From: Clostridia bacterium
GTDB taxonomy: Bacteria > Bacillota > Clostridia > Christensenellales > CAG-138
Direction of reading: 5' to 3'
NCBI GenBank assembly: GCA_016296415.1
Contig: JAEDJH010000073.1
Coordinates: 1-5,154, forward strand
DNA: 5,154 nt
A model generated the notes under the pieces. It was not told the origin of the DNA. It made no database searches and saw nothing but the letters and a program-made list of their open reading frames with translations. The position numbers and the translations under genes were made by a program. Below are positions 1 to 5,154 of the stretch, in pieces (position 1 is the stretch's first letter; each line of letters opens with the position of its first letter).

Positions 1-55
1 CTCAAAATCCTTTGCCAGCGATGGCGTGTGGGTTCGAGTCCCACCACCGGCACCA
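1..55 (+). tRNA. tRNA-Leu(CAA), 3' part, cut by window start
   Basis: This is the 3' portion of a class II tRNA for leucine (codon UUG). The visible part starts at the anticodon loop (1-7, CTCAAAA) with anticodon CAA at 3-5. It is followed by the 3' half of the anticodon stem (8-12) and a long variable arm with a 4-bp stem (GCCA 14-17 with TGGC 22-25). The T arm is GTGGG/CCCAC (28-32 and 40-44) around the loop TTCGAGT. The acceptor strand CACCGGC is at 45-51, the discriminator A at 52 and an encoded CCA at 53-55. The long variable arm together with discriminator A and anticodon CAA supports Leu. The 5' half, the D arm and the promoter lie outside the window. Confidence 0.93.
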
Positions 56-62
56 AAGCATT

Positions 63-112
63 CAAACCCGAACCTTTTACCGATTGGTGAAACGTTCGGG
101 TTTGTTGTTTTT
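63..112 (+). terminator. Rho-independent terminator of the tRNA-Leu transcript
   Basis: An 11-bp perfect arm pair (63-73 with 94-104, CAAACCCGAAC/GTTCGGGTTTG) continues, after one C-C mismatch (74/93), into a further 7-bp helix (75-81 with 86-92, one G-U) closed by the tetraloop GATT. The T-rich tract TTGTTTTTC follows at 105-113. It begins 8 nt after the tRNA CCA end, so it most simply ends the tRNA transcript. The stem is unusually long for a terminator. The minus-strand reading has no U tract, so it should work in one direction only. Confidence 0.88.
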
Positions 113-143
113 CTCAATGATAATGCGTAGTCAAAGAAATAGA

Positions 144-174
144 TGGAGGTACGGGTTTTGAGCCTGTACCTCCA
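144..174. terminator. 12-bp hairpin, possible terminator of the minus-strand remnant
   Basis: TGGAGGTACGGG (144-155) pairs with CCTGTACCTCCA (163-174), with one G-U pair and a 7-nt loop. Read on the minus strand it lies just past the conserved part of the mobile-element remnant and is followed by the T-rich TCTATTTCTTT, so it may be that gene's old terminator. Read on the plus strand it is followed by TTGTTCTTT, also T-rich. Direction is therefore uncertain. Neither tract is a clean run of T, so it may simply be an inverted repeat. Confidence 0.5.
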
Positions 175-177
175 TTG

Positions 178-399
178 TTCTTTAGGTATCCTTTTCACTT
201 GCTCTCCTTTCCACTTTTCAAATTCTTGTCTGCCTTCTTCGGATTCAAAAAAGTCTAATATGTCCGGCAGGAAGCATTTTGCCAATGCTTCAATTTCATA
301 TTCAGGTATGTGGGACTTGCGAGACGCCCTGCGGGCATGAATGCTTCGCCTGATCGTTCCAACCGCCGGTTTACGATCGTATTCCCGACCACATAACAA
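178..399 (-). pseudogene. Remnant of a small mobile-element accessory protein
   Basis: On the minus strand the frame is open from 438 to the window start, with no in-frame ATG. The part that looks like real protein contains IPEYEIEALAKCFLPD (about 309 to 262), followed by ILDFFESEEGRQEFEKWKGE (to about 202), and is preceded by a basic stretch TIRRSIHARRASRKSH. I recall similar small proteins with P(E/D)YEIEALAR and FFESEEG motifs encoded beside serine recombinases in integrative elements of Clostridia; this is memory, not a search. A TTG at 399 is the only upstream start candidate I noted, and it lies inside the terminator of the neighbouring gene. Downstream the frame runs without a stop through the antisense of the tRNA, where the translation (GGGTRTHTPSLAKDFE) is a well-known spurious product. 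The gene therefore appears to have lost both ends. Hand-counted G+C over 181-300 is about 37-38 percent, lower than the flanking genes. The function is unknown. Confidence 0.5.
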
Positions 400-440
400 A
401 ACCCCCTTGACAAAGCCGAAGCGTCGAGGGGGTCGTTTTT
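394..440. terminator. Terminator of the surface-protein gene, possibly bidirectional
   Basis: CCCCCTTGAC (402-411) pairs with GTCGAGGGGG (423-432) through 10 bp including one G-U. On the minus strand the hairpin comes 23 nt after the stop codon of the surface-protein gene and is followed by TTTTGTT (401-395), a good U tract. On the plus strand it is followed by TCGTTTTT (433-440), so it could also stop transcription coming from the left. The main role is probably the minus-strand one. Confidence 0.85.
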
Positions 441-454
441 ACGTTATCAAATCT

Positions 455-1954
455 TTACTGCTGCTGCCTTTGTGCCGTCCTGCGGCTTCTTGCGGCCTTG
501 CGGCGCTTGTTCTCCAGAACGGTCAGAATGACTATGGCGATGATCGAAAGCACCGCAATGACTATCAGTATTTTGAGCGCAGACGTCAGCTTGCCCGTAA
601 TGCTTTTTGTGAGGGACCCGATATCAATTTCAATATTTTGGGTGGGCTCGGGCATGGTTTCCGAGGAGATCGGGGTTGCGGTCACGCTTTGGGTGAAAAC
701 ATAGGGATTGCCGGCATAGTCCTCAAAGTACAGCGAGAACTTAAGCTCTCTCGGGCTTTCCACATACACGGTTATGGGGACGGTGACAATGCCGGGTTTA
801 AGGCTTTCGCACACATATTCCTCGCCCCGAAGCTCTTCGGTGATAACGATATTATTGAAGGTGAAGCTGCTTTCGTTGTTGAGGGTGAACAGAAGCTCCA
901 TGCTGTTTTGACTGTTGAGCGGCGACACCACCTCGAGCGTGAACGTAAGCTGAATAAGCGCAGGGTCAACATAAGGACGAACGGGGTAGGACTCCGTCTG
1001 GTCACGGTAGGACTCGCCCTTTATGGAGAAAAACACGTTGCGAAGTTCGGTGGGGACGACAACGTATGTGAGTATCTTCTGCTCACCGACGCCGAGGGAG
1101 AAGGGCTCGGTGTTGACCTTGTTGCCGAGGTCATCGGTAACGGTTATGTCACGAAGCTTTTGATTGCCGTTGTTGGATATATAGAGCGTGAAGGTGATGC
1201 CCTCGGGGGAGTTTTCGCTCTGATGCACAACGACGTTTATCTGCGGATTTATAAAGCCGAGAATGGTCTCGTTGCCGTGGTTGGTCGATTCCGTGGATGA
1301 GCCCTCGAAGGTGTAGGTGATGACAGGATAGGAAACGACCGTTTGATCACGCATTGTAAATACGTAGGTAAATGTATAAATTTCGCCCGGTGCAAGGGTA
1401 AGGTTTTCGATCATTGCCGCAGACTTTACCTTTTTGTCAACGAGCTTCAGCTTCTTGACGGCAACGCCGCTTTCGTTCTTGATGGTGTAGGTAAGGGTAA
1501 TGTCCTGACCGGTTTTTGCGTTGGTGCGGCTTGCCTTGCAGGTTACGGTGACTATGTTTTTGGGAGCCTCGCCTGCCTTGAACGAAACGGTTTCATAACG
1601 GGTATTTACGCTGCCGTCGGCAAGAAGCTCCTCCCATGAAACTGTATAGGAAAGGGTGGTGCCCATGAGGTCCGCCGAAATAAATACGCTGTGGGTGAAG
1701 GAACGGCTTTCGCCCGGCTGGATAATTACGCCGGAGGTGTTGAAGTTGGCATCGTGACCGCTTATGGTGATGTTCTGCCAGGGGAGGCTGCCGCTGTTTC
1801 TTACGGTTATCGTGACGGCGGAATAGCCGCCCTCGCTGGTGAGCGCCGAGGTGTCGGCCGAAACGAAAACGGAGGCCGCATTTGCCGAAACGGCGGGCAT
1901 CAGCATTATAAGGCATATAAATAACGATATAAGCGTTTTAAGGGTCTTATTCAT
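455..1954 (-). CDS. Secreted membrane-anchored protein with about four Ig-like (CARDB/COG1361-type) repeats
   Basis: I do not recognise a named gene. The 499-residue product has a signal peptide (residues 1-26; basic NKTLK, a hydrophobic core, then an ANA cleavage site). About four extracellular beta-rich repeats of roughly 95 residues follow: about 28-125, 133-220, 237-325 and 333-430. Each repeat has a core like (V/I)xNxGxxxxxxITVTD and a later LxPGE turn: VRNSGSLPWQNITISG 51-66, IKNESGVAVKKLKLVD 158-173, ISNNGNQKLRDITVTD 259-274, LNNESSFTFNNIVITE 358-373. This pattern fits CARDB/NEW3/DUF11-like domains of COG1361 surface proteins. A Pro/Glu linker (431-445) leads to one transmembrane helix (about 459-481) and a strongly basic cytoplasmic tail (KRRKAARSRR, QRQQQ), giving an N-out, C-in topology. 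There is no LPXTG motif and no visible enzyme motif. Translation starts at ATG 1954, since AAGGAG lies 6 nt upstream; an upstream TTG at 1975 would put that site inside the gene. It stands alone on its strand with its own promoter and terminator. A structural, adhesive or sensing role is only a guess. Confidence 0.85.
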   Translation of the reverse strand: MNKTLKTLISLFICLIMLMPAVSANAASVFVSADTSALTSEGGYSAVTITVRNSGSLPWQNITISGHDANFNTSGVIIQPGESRSFTHSVFISADLMGTTLSYTVSWEELLADGSVNTRYETVSFKAGEAPKNIVTVTCKASRTNAKTGQDITLTYTIKNESGVAVKKLKLVDKKVKSAAMIENLTLAPGEIYTFTYVFTMRDQTVVSYPVITYTFEGSSTESTNHGNETILGFINPQINVVVHQSENSPEGITFTLYISNNGNQKLRDITVTDDLGNKVNTEPFSLGVGEQKILTYVVVPTELRNVFFSIKGESYRDQTESYPVRPYVDPALIQLTFTLEVVSPLNSQNSMELLFTLNNESSFTFNNIVITEELRGEEYVCESLKPGIVTVPITVYVESPRELKFSLYFEDYAGNPYVFTQSVTATPISSETMPEPTQNIEIDIGSLTKSITGKLTSALKILIVIAVLSIIAIVILTVLENKRRKAARSRRTAQRQQQ

Positions 1955-1960
1955 TTTGCT

Positions 1961-1966
1961 CTCCTT
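1961..1966 (-). promoter_or_regulatory. Ribosome binding site that sets the surface-protein start
   Basis: Read on the minus strand, AAGGAG sits 6 nt before ATG 1954. It decides the start: a longer frame from TTG 1975 would contain this site and has no comparable site of its own. Confidence 0.85.
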
Positions 1967-1992
1967 TTTAAGCAAAGCTATTTTATCACGCT

Positions 1993-2022
1993 ATTATAAC
2001 TTGAACAGCCATGCTTTGGCAA
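1993..2022 (-). promoter_or_regulatory. SigA-type promoter of the surface-protein gene
   Basis: On the minus strand TTGCCA (2022-2017, five of six matches to the -35 consensus) is followed after 18 nt by a perfect TATAAT (1998-1993). Transcription would start near 1986, giving a leader of roughly 30 nt that includes the AAGGAG site. I see no clear operator around it. Confidence 0.72.
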
Positions 2023-2116
2023 CATTCAACGGGTAACTTTTTATGAACAGTCTGTATATAATGAGGCTCACAGGGAGAAAAGAAAAACAAAAGGCACTCA
2101 AATCGGCGGGGGCGGC

Positions 2117-2145
2117 TTGTTTATGTGCGGAGTTTGCTTTATAAT
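2117..2145 (+). promoter_or_regulatory. Candidate promoter of the mrnC-rlmB-citXG operon
   Basis: A perfect TATAAT lies at 2140-2145, with TTGTTT (2117-2122, only three of six matches) 17 nt upstream. Predicted initiation near 2152 would coincide with an ATG of mrnC, so this promoter would give a leaderless or almost leaderless message. A second TATAAT at 2057-2062 has no recognisable -35 box but would leave a conventional leader of about 80-90 nt. Either or both may drive the operon; the sequence alone does not decide. Confidence 0.45.
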
Positions 2146-2151
2146 CGTGGT

Positions 2152-2583
2152 ATGGAAAACATGAACGGAATACACGGTACGGTTACAAATGCGCTCTTAG
2201 CCGGATTGGATAAGCCCCCAAAGCTGCTTAATCCGCTGGTTTTGGCATATATAGGCGATACGGTTTACGATCTTTTTGTAAGGACCTCGCTGATACATAC
2301 GACGGACTACACGGCGCACGGGCTTCACAGGCTTTCCGTAAGCAGGGTGAAGGCGTCTGCGCAGGCGGAGGCTTTTCACCGCATAGAGGGGATGCTGAAC
2401 GAGGACGAGCTTTATATCTATAAGCGGGGGCGCAACGTCCATCCGCATACCATGCCGAAAAACGCATCCATGGGCGATTACCGGGTGGCGACGGGCATGG
2501 AGGCACTGATAGGCTATCTCTATCTTTCGGGTGCGGACGACAGACTGACGGAGCTGATGGGCCATATAATAAACGACAAATAA
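2152..2583 (+). CDS. mrnC: Mini-III ribonuclease (MrnC)
   Basis: Mini-III is a small RNase III-like endonuclease made of the catalytic domain only. In Bacillus subtilis it trims both ends of the 23S rRNA precursor from a double-stranded stalk. This 143-residue protein has the family signature LNPLVLAYIGDTVYDLFVR (27-45) with the acidic catalytic Asp36. It also has KRGRN (91-95) with the following PKN (102-104), and GMEALIGYLYL (116-126) with the second catalytic acid, Glu117. No double-stranded RNA binding domain follows, as expected. The length matches the family. The start is uncertain: GTG 2125, ATG 2152 and ATG 2161 are in frame and none has a convincing ribosome binding site. I chose 2152 because the TATAAT at 2140-2145 would begin transcription about there; 2161 is nearly as likely. 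It is followed after 16 nt by rlmB, a commonly seen pairing of two 23S rRNA maturation genes. Confidence 0.93.
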   Translation: MENMNGIHGTVTNALLAGLDKPPKLLNPLVLAYIGDTVYDLFVRTSLIHTTDYTAHGLHRLSVSRVKASAQAEAFHRIEGMLNEDELYIYKRGRNVHPHTMPKNASMGDYRVATGMEALIGYLYLSGADDRLTELMGHIINDK

Positions 2584-2587
2584 TATC

Positions 2588-2593
2588 GGGAGA
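2588..2593 (+). promoter_or_regulatory. Ribosome binding site of rlmB
   Basis: GGGAGA, 6 nt before ATG 2600, lies within the 16-nt gap after mrnC. It fixes the rlmB start at the head of its low-complexity tail, so that tail is probably translated and not an annotation error. Confidence 0.75.
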
Positions 2594-2599
2594 AAAGCA

Positions 2600-3718
2600 A
2601 TGAAAAACAACAGAAGCGATTACAGAGGCGTCAAAAAAGAATACGGCGCCGAGCGAGGCGGAAGGAGCTACGGCGGCGAGTGGGACAGGGATGAAACCTA
2701 CGGCGCACGGGGCGGCTACGGCAAAAGCAGAGATGAAAACTACGGCAGGAAAGGCGGTTACGACAAGAACAGGGACAGCTACCCCCGGGGCAAAAACGAC
2801 AGGCCGCAGTTTGACCGCAGTGATAAGAAACCGCCCGAGTACAGGCGTGAAAACAACTTCGCCCGTGACGGGGGCTTCAAGAGAGCCGAAAGGGACGAGC
2901 CTGCCGCAAAGCCCTCATACGGCATCATGGACAAGCCGGCTGAAAATACCGAATACAGGGACGAGCTTCCAAACATCATCATGGGGCGAAATGCCGTCAA
3001 GGAAGCAATAAAGAGCGGACGCAGCATAGACAAAATATGGGTGAACGCCGAACAGGACGGCTCGCTCAGGGAAATATTGGGGCTGGCACGTGATAAAAAC
3101 CTGCTCATTCGTGAGGTGCCAAGGCAGAAGCTCGATGAGCTCTGCATGCCGTTCGGGCATGGGCAAAAGACGGGCAACCATCAGGGCATAGCTGCGTTTA
3201 TCCCCGGTGCGGAATATTGCGACATACAGGACATACTCGATGCGGCGGCGGCAAAGGGGGAAAAGCCCTTTGTGGTGCTGCTCGACGGCATTGAGGATCC
3301 GCACAATCTCGGCTCCATAATCAGGAGCGCAGTATGCTCGGGAGCGCACGGCATAGTTATAACCAAGCGCAGGAGCGCATCGCTGACCGCCGCTGCGGTA
3401 AAGGCGTCCGCAGGAGCGGTTGCCCATGCAAACGTGGCAAAGGTCTCCAATCTTTCAAACGCCATAGACAGGCTGAAGGAGGAAGGACTTTGGATAGCCG
3501 GTGCGGATATGTCGGGGACGGCGATGCACAAGGCGGATATGAAGGGCGCATTGGGGCTCGTCATCGGCAGCGAGGGCGAGGGAATATCGAGGCTCGTTGC
3601 GGAAAAATGTGACTTTATGGTGTCGATACCCATGTCGGGCGCAATAGATTCGCTCAACGCATCCGTTGCGGCAGGAATACTCATGTTTGAAAAGAGAAGG
3701 CAGGATATTACGGGCTGA
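2600..3718 (+). CDS. rlmB: 23S rRNA (guanosine-2'-O-)-methyltransferase RlmB, TrmH/SpoU family
   Basis: This SPOUT methyltransferase uses S-adenosylmethionine to 2'-O-methylate a guanosine of 23S rRNA (G2251 in Escherichia coli numbering). The 372-residue protein has three parts. Residues 1 to about 122 form a hydrophilic low-complexity tail rich in Arg, Gly, Tyr, Asp and Lys, with repeated GGY-(x)-K-x-R-D units. Residues about 124-203 are the SpoU substrate-binding domain (IIMGRNAVKEAIKSG; HQGIAAF at 194-200). Residues about 222-370 are the knotted catalytic domain: motif 1 LDGIEDPHNLGSIIRSA (228-244) with Asn236 and Arg242, motif 2 GLVIGSEGEGISRLV (319-333) with Glu325, and motif 3 IPMSGAIDSLNASVAAGI (343-360) with Asn353. 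All expected catalytic residues are present, so it should be active. The core matches typical RlmB (about 245 residues); the tail adds about 120. Specificity for G2251 is inferred from family resemblance; another TrmH-group target is possible. Confidence 0.92.
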   Translation: MKNNRSDYRGVKKEYGAERGGRSYGGEWDRDETYGARGGYGKSRDENYGRKGGYDKNRDSYPRGKNDRPQFDRSDKKPPEYRRENNFARDGGFKRAERDEPAAKPSYGIMDKPAENTEYRDELPNIIMGRNAVKEAIKSGRSIDKIWVNAEQDGSLREILGLARDKNLLIREVPRQKLDELCMPFGHGQKTGNHQGIAAFIPGAEYCDIQDILDAAAAKGEKPFVVLLDGIEDPHNLGSIIRSAVCSGAHGIVITKRRSASLTAAAVKASAGAVAHANVAKVSNLSNAIDRLKEEGLWIAGADMSGTAMHKADMKGALGLVIGSEGEGISRLVAEKCDFMVSIPMSGAIDSLNASVAAGILMFEKRRQDITG

Positions 3719-3719
3719 T

Positions 3720-5069
3720 ATGCAGTTTGCGGCAAAGCGCAGCATCATACCAAATGCCGTAAGGGAGGTTTCGCTCGAGGAAATGCTCCGTGCAAGGGAC
3801 GAGCGTGCCGAAAGGCAGAGGGAGCTGCTTGAAAAATACGGGCTTCCGGTGCTTTCGGTTACGCTGAATATAGCCGGAGGCGTTAAAAACACACCCATGA
3901 TACGCACGCTGTTCGGGATTTGCATGGATAAGGTGCGGGCGGCGGTGGAGCATTCGGGCGGCGGCATCGTCGATCTTGAAGAGGTTTTTGCCGATACGGG
4001 CTGCGAGGCACAGATGGGTGTTTCGGGAATTTCGGCGAAAAGGCTGAAGGCGATCGCCTGCGGACTTGAGGAGCGGGACGAAACAGGAAGACTGTACGAT
4101 ATAGACATAATCGACGAAAACGGCGAAAAGCTGTCCCGACCGACGGAGCGAAAATGCCTTATATGCGATAATCCCGTGAAGCTTTGCGCCAGAAGCCGCA
4201 GGCATACCGCCGGGGAGCTTTTTTCAAGGACGAACGAGCTTATCGCAGGTGAGCTTTCACGGATCATAGAGGCGGCGGCATACTTTGCGCTTATAAAGGA
4301 GGTAGAGGCAACGCCCAAACCCGGGCTTGTCGATCTTGACAACAACGGCGCACATACGGATATGGATTTGGAGCTTTTCAGGCAAAGTGCGGCGGCGACG
4401 TCACCGTTTTTCGGAAAGATGGCTTATGCGGTCTTTACATGGAAGGATGGCGATGCGGCGGCGCTTATGAAAACGCTCAGACGGACAGGCATGGACGCAG
4501 AGTATGCCATGCTCGCCGCCACAAATGGGGTAAACACCCACAAGGGGCTTATATTCTCGCTCGGGCTGCTGACGGCGGCGGCGGCGCTTTGCATAAAATG
4601 CGGCTGTGACTTTGACGAAATCGCACCGTGGGTAAAGACACTCGTGCAATCCGAAGGCTCCGAAACCGTGAGTGCCGCCACAAACGGCTCGCGTGTATAT
4701 GACAAATACGGTGCAAGGGGCGCAAGGGGCGAGGCCGAGGGCGGCTATGAAAACGCCTTCCTTGCGGCGGCGGCGATAGAGCGCAGACTGCATGACGGCA
4801 TGAGTGAGAACGATGCCCACGTGCTTTCGCTGATGGAGCTTACTGAGCGCATGGACGACAGCAATCTCCTGCACAGGGGCGGCATGGACGGGCTTCGGTT
4901 TTTCAAGGCGGAGTCCGCAAAAATAAACGCTCTACCGGAAAGCGGGAGGATAGAGCGCATCAGGCTTTTTGACGCCGAGGCGATAAAGCGGAACTTAAGT
5001 CCCGGCGGCGCTGCGGATATGCTCTGCGCAGGGATATTCCTAAACAGAATAAAAAACGAGCTTTTTTGA
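3720..5069 (+). CDS. citXG: CitXG fusion: apo-citrate lyase phosphoribosyl-dephospho-CoA transferase / triphosphoribosyl-dephospho-CoA synthase
   Basis: This 449-residue protein joins two enzymes of citrate lyase activation. CitG makes 2'-(5''-triphosphoribosyl)-3'-dephospho-CoA from ATP and dephospho-CoA; CitX transfers it to a Ser of the acyl-carrier subunit CitD. The N-terminal CitX part (about 1-175) shows LEEMLRARDERAERQ (19-33), MGVSGISAKRLK (99-110), GRLYDIDIID (123-132) and RKCLICDNPVKLCARSRRH (144-162). The C-terminal CitG part (about 180-449) shows EATPKPGLVDLDNNGAHTDM (196-215), GVNTHKGLIFSLGLL (270-284), GGYENAF (341-347) and DDSNLLHRGG (379-388). A fused CitXG is known, for example from Haemophilus influenzae. 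The start is ATG 3720, one nt after the rlmB stop; the ribosome binding site is weak, which suggests translational coupling. The reading frame stays open upstream to 3666 inside rlmB, but that part is overlap only. No citC, citD, citE or citF lies in the window, so the partner citrate lyase must be elsewhere if present. Confidence 0.9.
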   Translation: MQFAAKRSIIPNAVREVSLEEMLRARDERAERQRELLEKYGLPVLSVTLNIAGGVKNTPMIRTLFGICMDKVRAAVEHSGGGIVDLEEVFADTGCEAQMGVSGISAKRLKAIACGLEERDETGRLYDIDIIDENGEKLSRPTERKCLICDNPVKLCARSRRHTAGELFSRTNELIAGELSRIIEAAAYFALIKEVEATPKPGLVDLDNNGAHTDMDLELFRQSAAATSPFFGKMAYAVFTWKDGDAAALMKTLRRTGMDAEYAMLAATNGVNTHKGLIFSLGLLTAAAALCIKCGCDFDEIAPWVKTLVQSEGSETVSAATNGSRVYDKYGARGARGEAEGGYENAFLAAAAIERRLHDGMSENDAHVLSLMELTERMDDSNLLHRGGMDGLRFFKAESAKINALPESGRIERIRLFDAEAIKRNLSPGGAADMLCAGIFLNRIKNELF

Positions 5070-5095
5070 AAAGGTGCCTGCTTTCCGTAAAATAC

Positions 5096-5149
5096 AGCCC
5101 CTCGCTTATGCGAGGGGCTTTGCTCGCTTATGCGAGGGGCTTTGCTTTT
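5096..5149 (+). terminator. Operon terminator with a duplicated second half
   Basis: AGCCCCTCGC (5096-5105) pairs perfectly with GCGAGGGGCT (5110-5119) around the tetraloop TTAT, 26 nt after the citXG stop, but it is followed only by TTG. A second, truncated copy gives a 5-bp hairpin (5123-5127 with 5132-5136) and then GGGGCTTTGCTTTTA, which carries the better U tract. The upstream arm 5096-5105 could instead pair with the distal 5132-5141, bringing a long stem next to that U tract. Confidence 0.85.
5101..5144 (+). repeat. Perfect 22-nt tandem duplication inside the terminator
   Basis: Bases 5101-5122 and 5123-5144 are identical. Each unit consists of CTCGC, TTAT, GCGAGGGG and CTTTG, so the duplication copies the loop and 3' arm of the terminator but only half of the 5' arm. 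Hairpin-associated replication slippage is the simplest origin. Confidence 0.93.
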
Positions 5150-5154
5150 ACCTC

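Noticed and set aside
1..112. Continuation of the minus-strand remnant frame through the tRNA antisense (GGGTRTHTPSLAKDFE)
   Set aside because: This peptide is a familiar false translation of the antisense of tRNA genes and does not represent a protein.
143..340. A plus-strand 65-codon open frame beginning MEVRVLSL
   Set aside because: It is the opposite strand of the mobile-element remnant and includes one arm of the hairpin at 144-174. It has a biased composition and no ribosome binding site.
341..1300. A long plus-strand open frame (319 codons) opposite the surface-protein gene
   Set aside because: It is rich in Gly, His and Arg, has no domain I recognise, and lies antisense to a gene with signal peptide, repeats, membrane helix, promoter and ribosome binding site. 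It also starts upstream of the terminator at 402-432 with no ribosome binding site.
2043..2144. A 33-codon plus-strand frame (MNSLYIMRLTG...) in the divergent intergenic region
   Set aside because: No ribosome binding site precedes either ATG (2043 or 2061), no motif is recognisable, and it overlaps the candidate mrnC promoter. A leader peptide cannot be excluded, but nothing supports it.
3455..4345. A 296-codon minus-strand open frame across rlmB and citXG
   Set aside because: It is Ser/Ala-rich shadow coding opposite two well-supported genes and crosses their boundary without any start signal.
1..5154. CRISPR array, toxin-antitoxin pair, retron or other defence module
   Set aside because: I found no regularly spaced repeats, no reverse transcriptase or nuclease domains other than Mini-III, and no paired small genes.

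Overview
The window reads as chromosomal DNA of a Gram-positive anaerobe, most likely a member of the Clostridia. I base this on the mrnC-rlmB pair (Mini-III is typical of Firmicutes and some other lineages), AAGGAG-type ribosome binding sites, a CCA-encoding tRNA, U-tract hairpin terminators, and a remnant resembling a small protein I recall from clostridial mobile elements. I cannot name a genus. The main genes have a moderately high G+C content; the stretch around 181-300 is visibly A+T-richer.

Layout, left to right. Bases 1-55 are the 3' part of a tRNA-Leu(CAA) gene, followed by a very long hairpin terminator. About 178-399, minus strand, holds an open reading frame without a good start or stop; it carries a conserved peptide beginning IPEYEIEALAK and looks like debris of an integrated element next to the tRNA. 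A terminator at about 402-432 separates it from a large minus-strand gene (455-1954). That gene encodes a secreted, membrane-anchored protein with about four Ig-like or CARDB/COG1361-like repeats. A well-formed promoter for it lies at 1993-2022.

The intergenic stretch 1955-2151 is a divergent promoter region. To its right runs a compact plus-strand operon of three genes: mrnC (Mini-III ribonuclease, 23S rRNA 3'/5' end maturation), rlmB (TrmH/SpoU-family 23S rRNA 2'-O-methyltransferase with a long Arg/Gly/Tyr-rich N-terminal tail), and a fused citXG gene (both enzymes that make and attach the citrate lyase prosthetic group). rlmB and citXG are 1 nt apart. The operon ends in a terminator whose distal half has been duplicated in tandem.

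The first two operon genes act together in 23S rRNA maturation. The third belongs to a different process, activation of the citrate lyase acyl-carrier subunit, and no citrate lyase subunit gene lies in the window. I found no convincing new multi-gene system. The points most worth a second look are the orphan citXG coupled to rlmB, the RGY-rich tail of RlmB, the antisense mobile-element remnant beside the tRNA, and the duplicated terminator.
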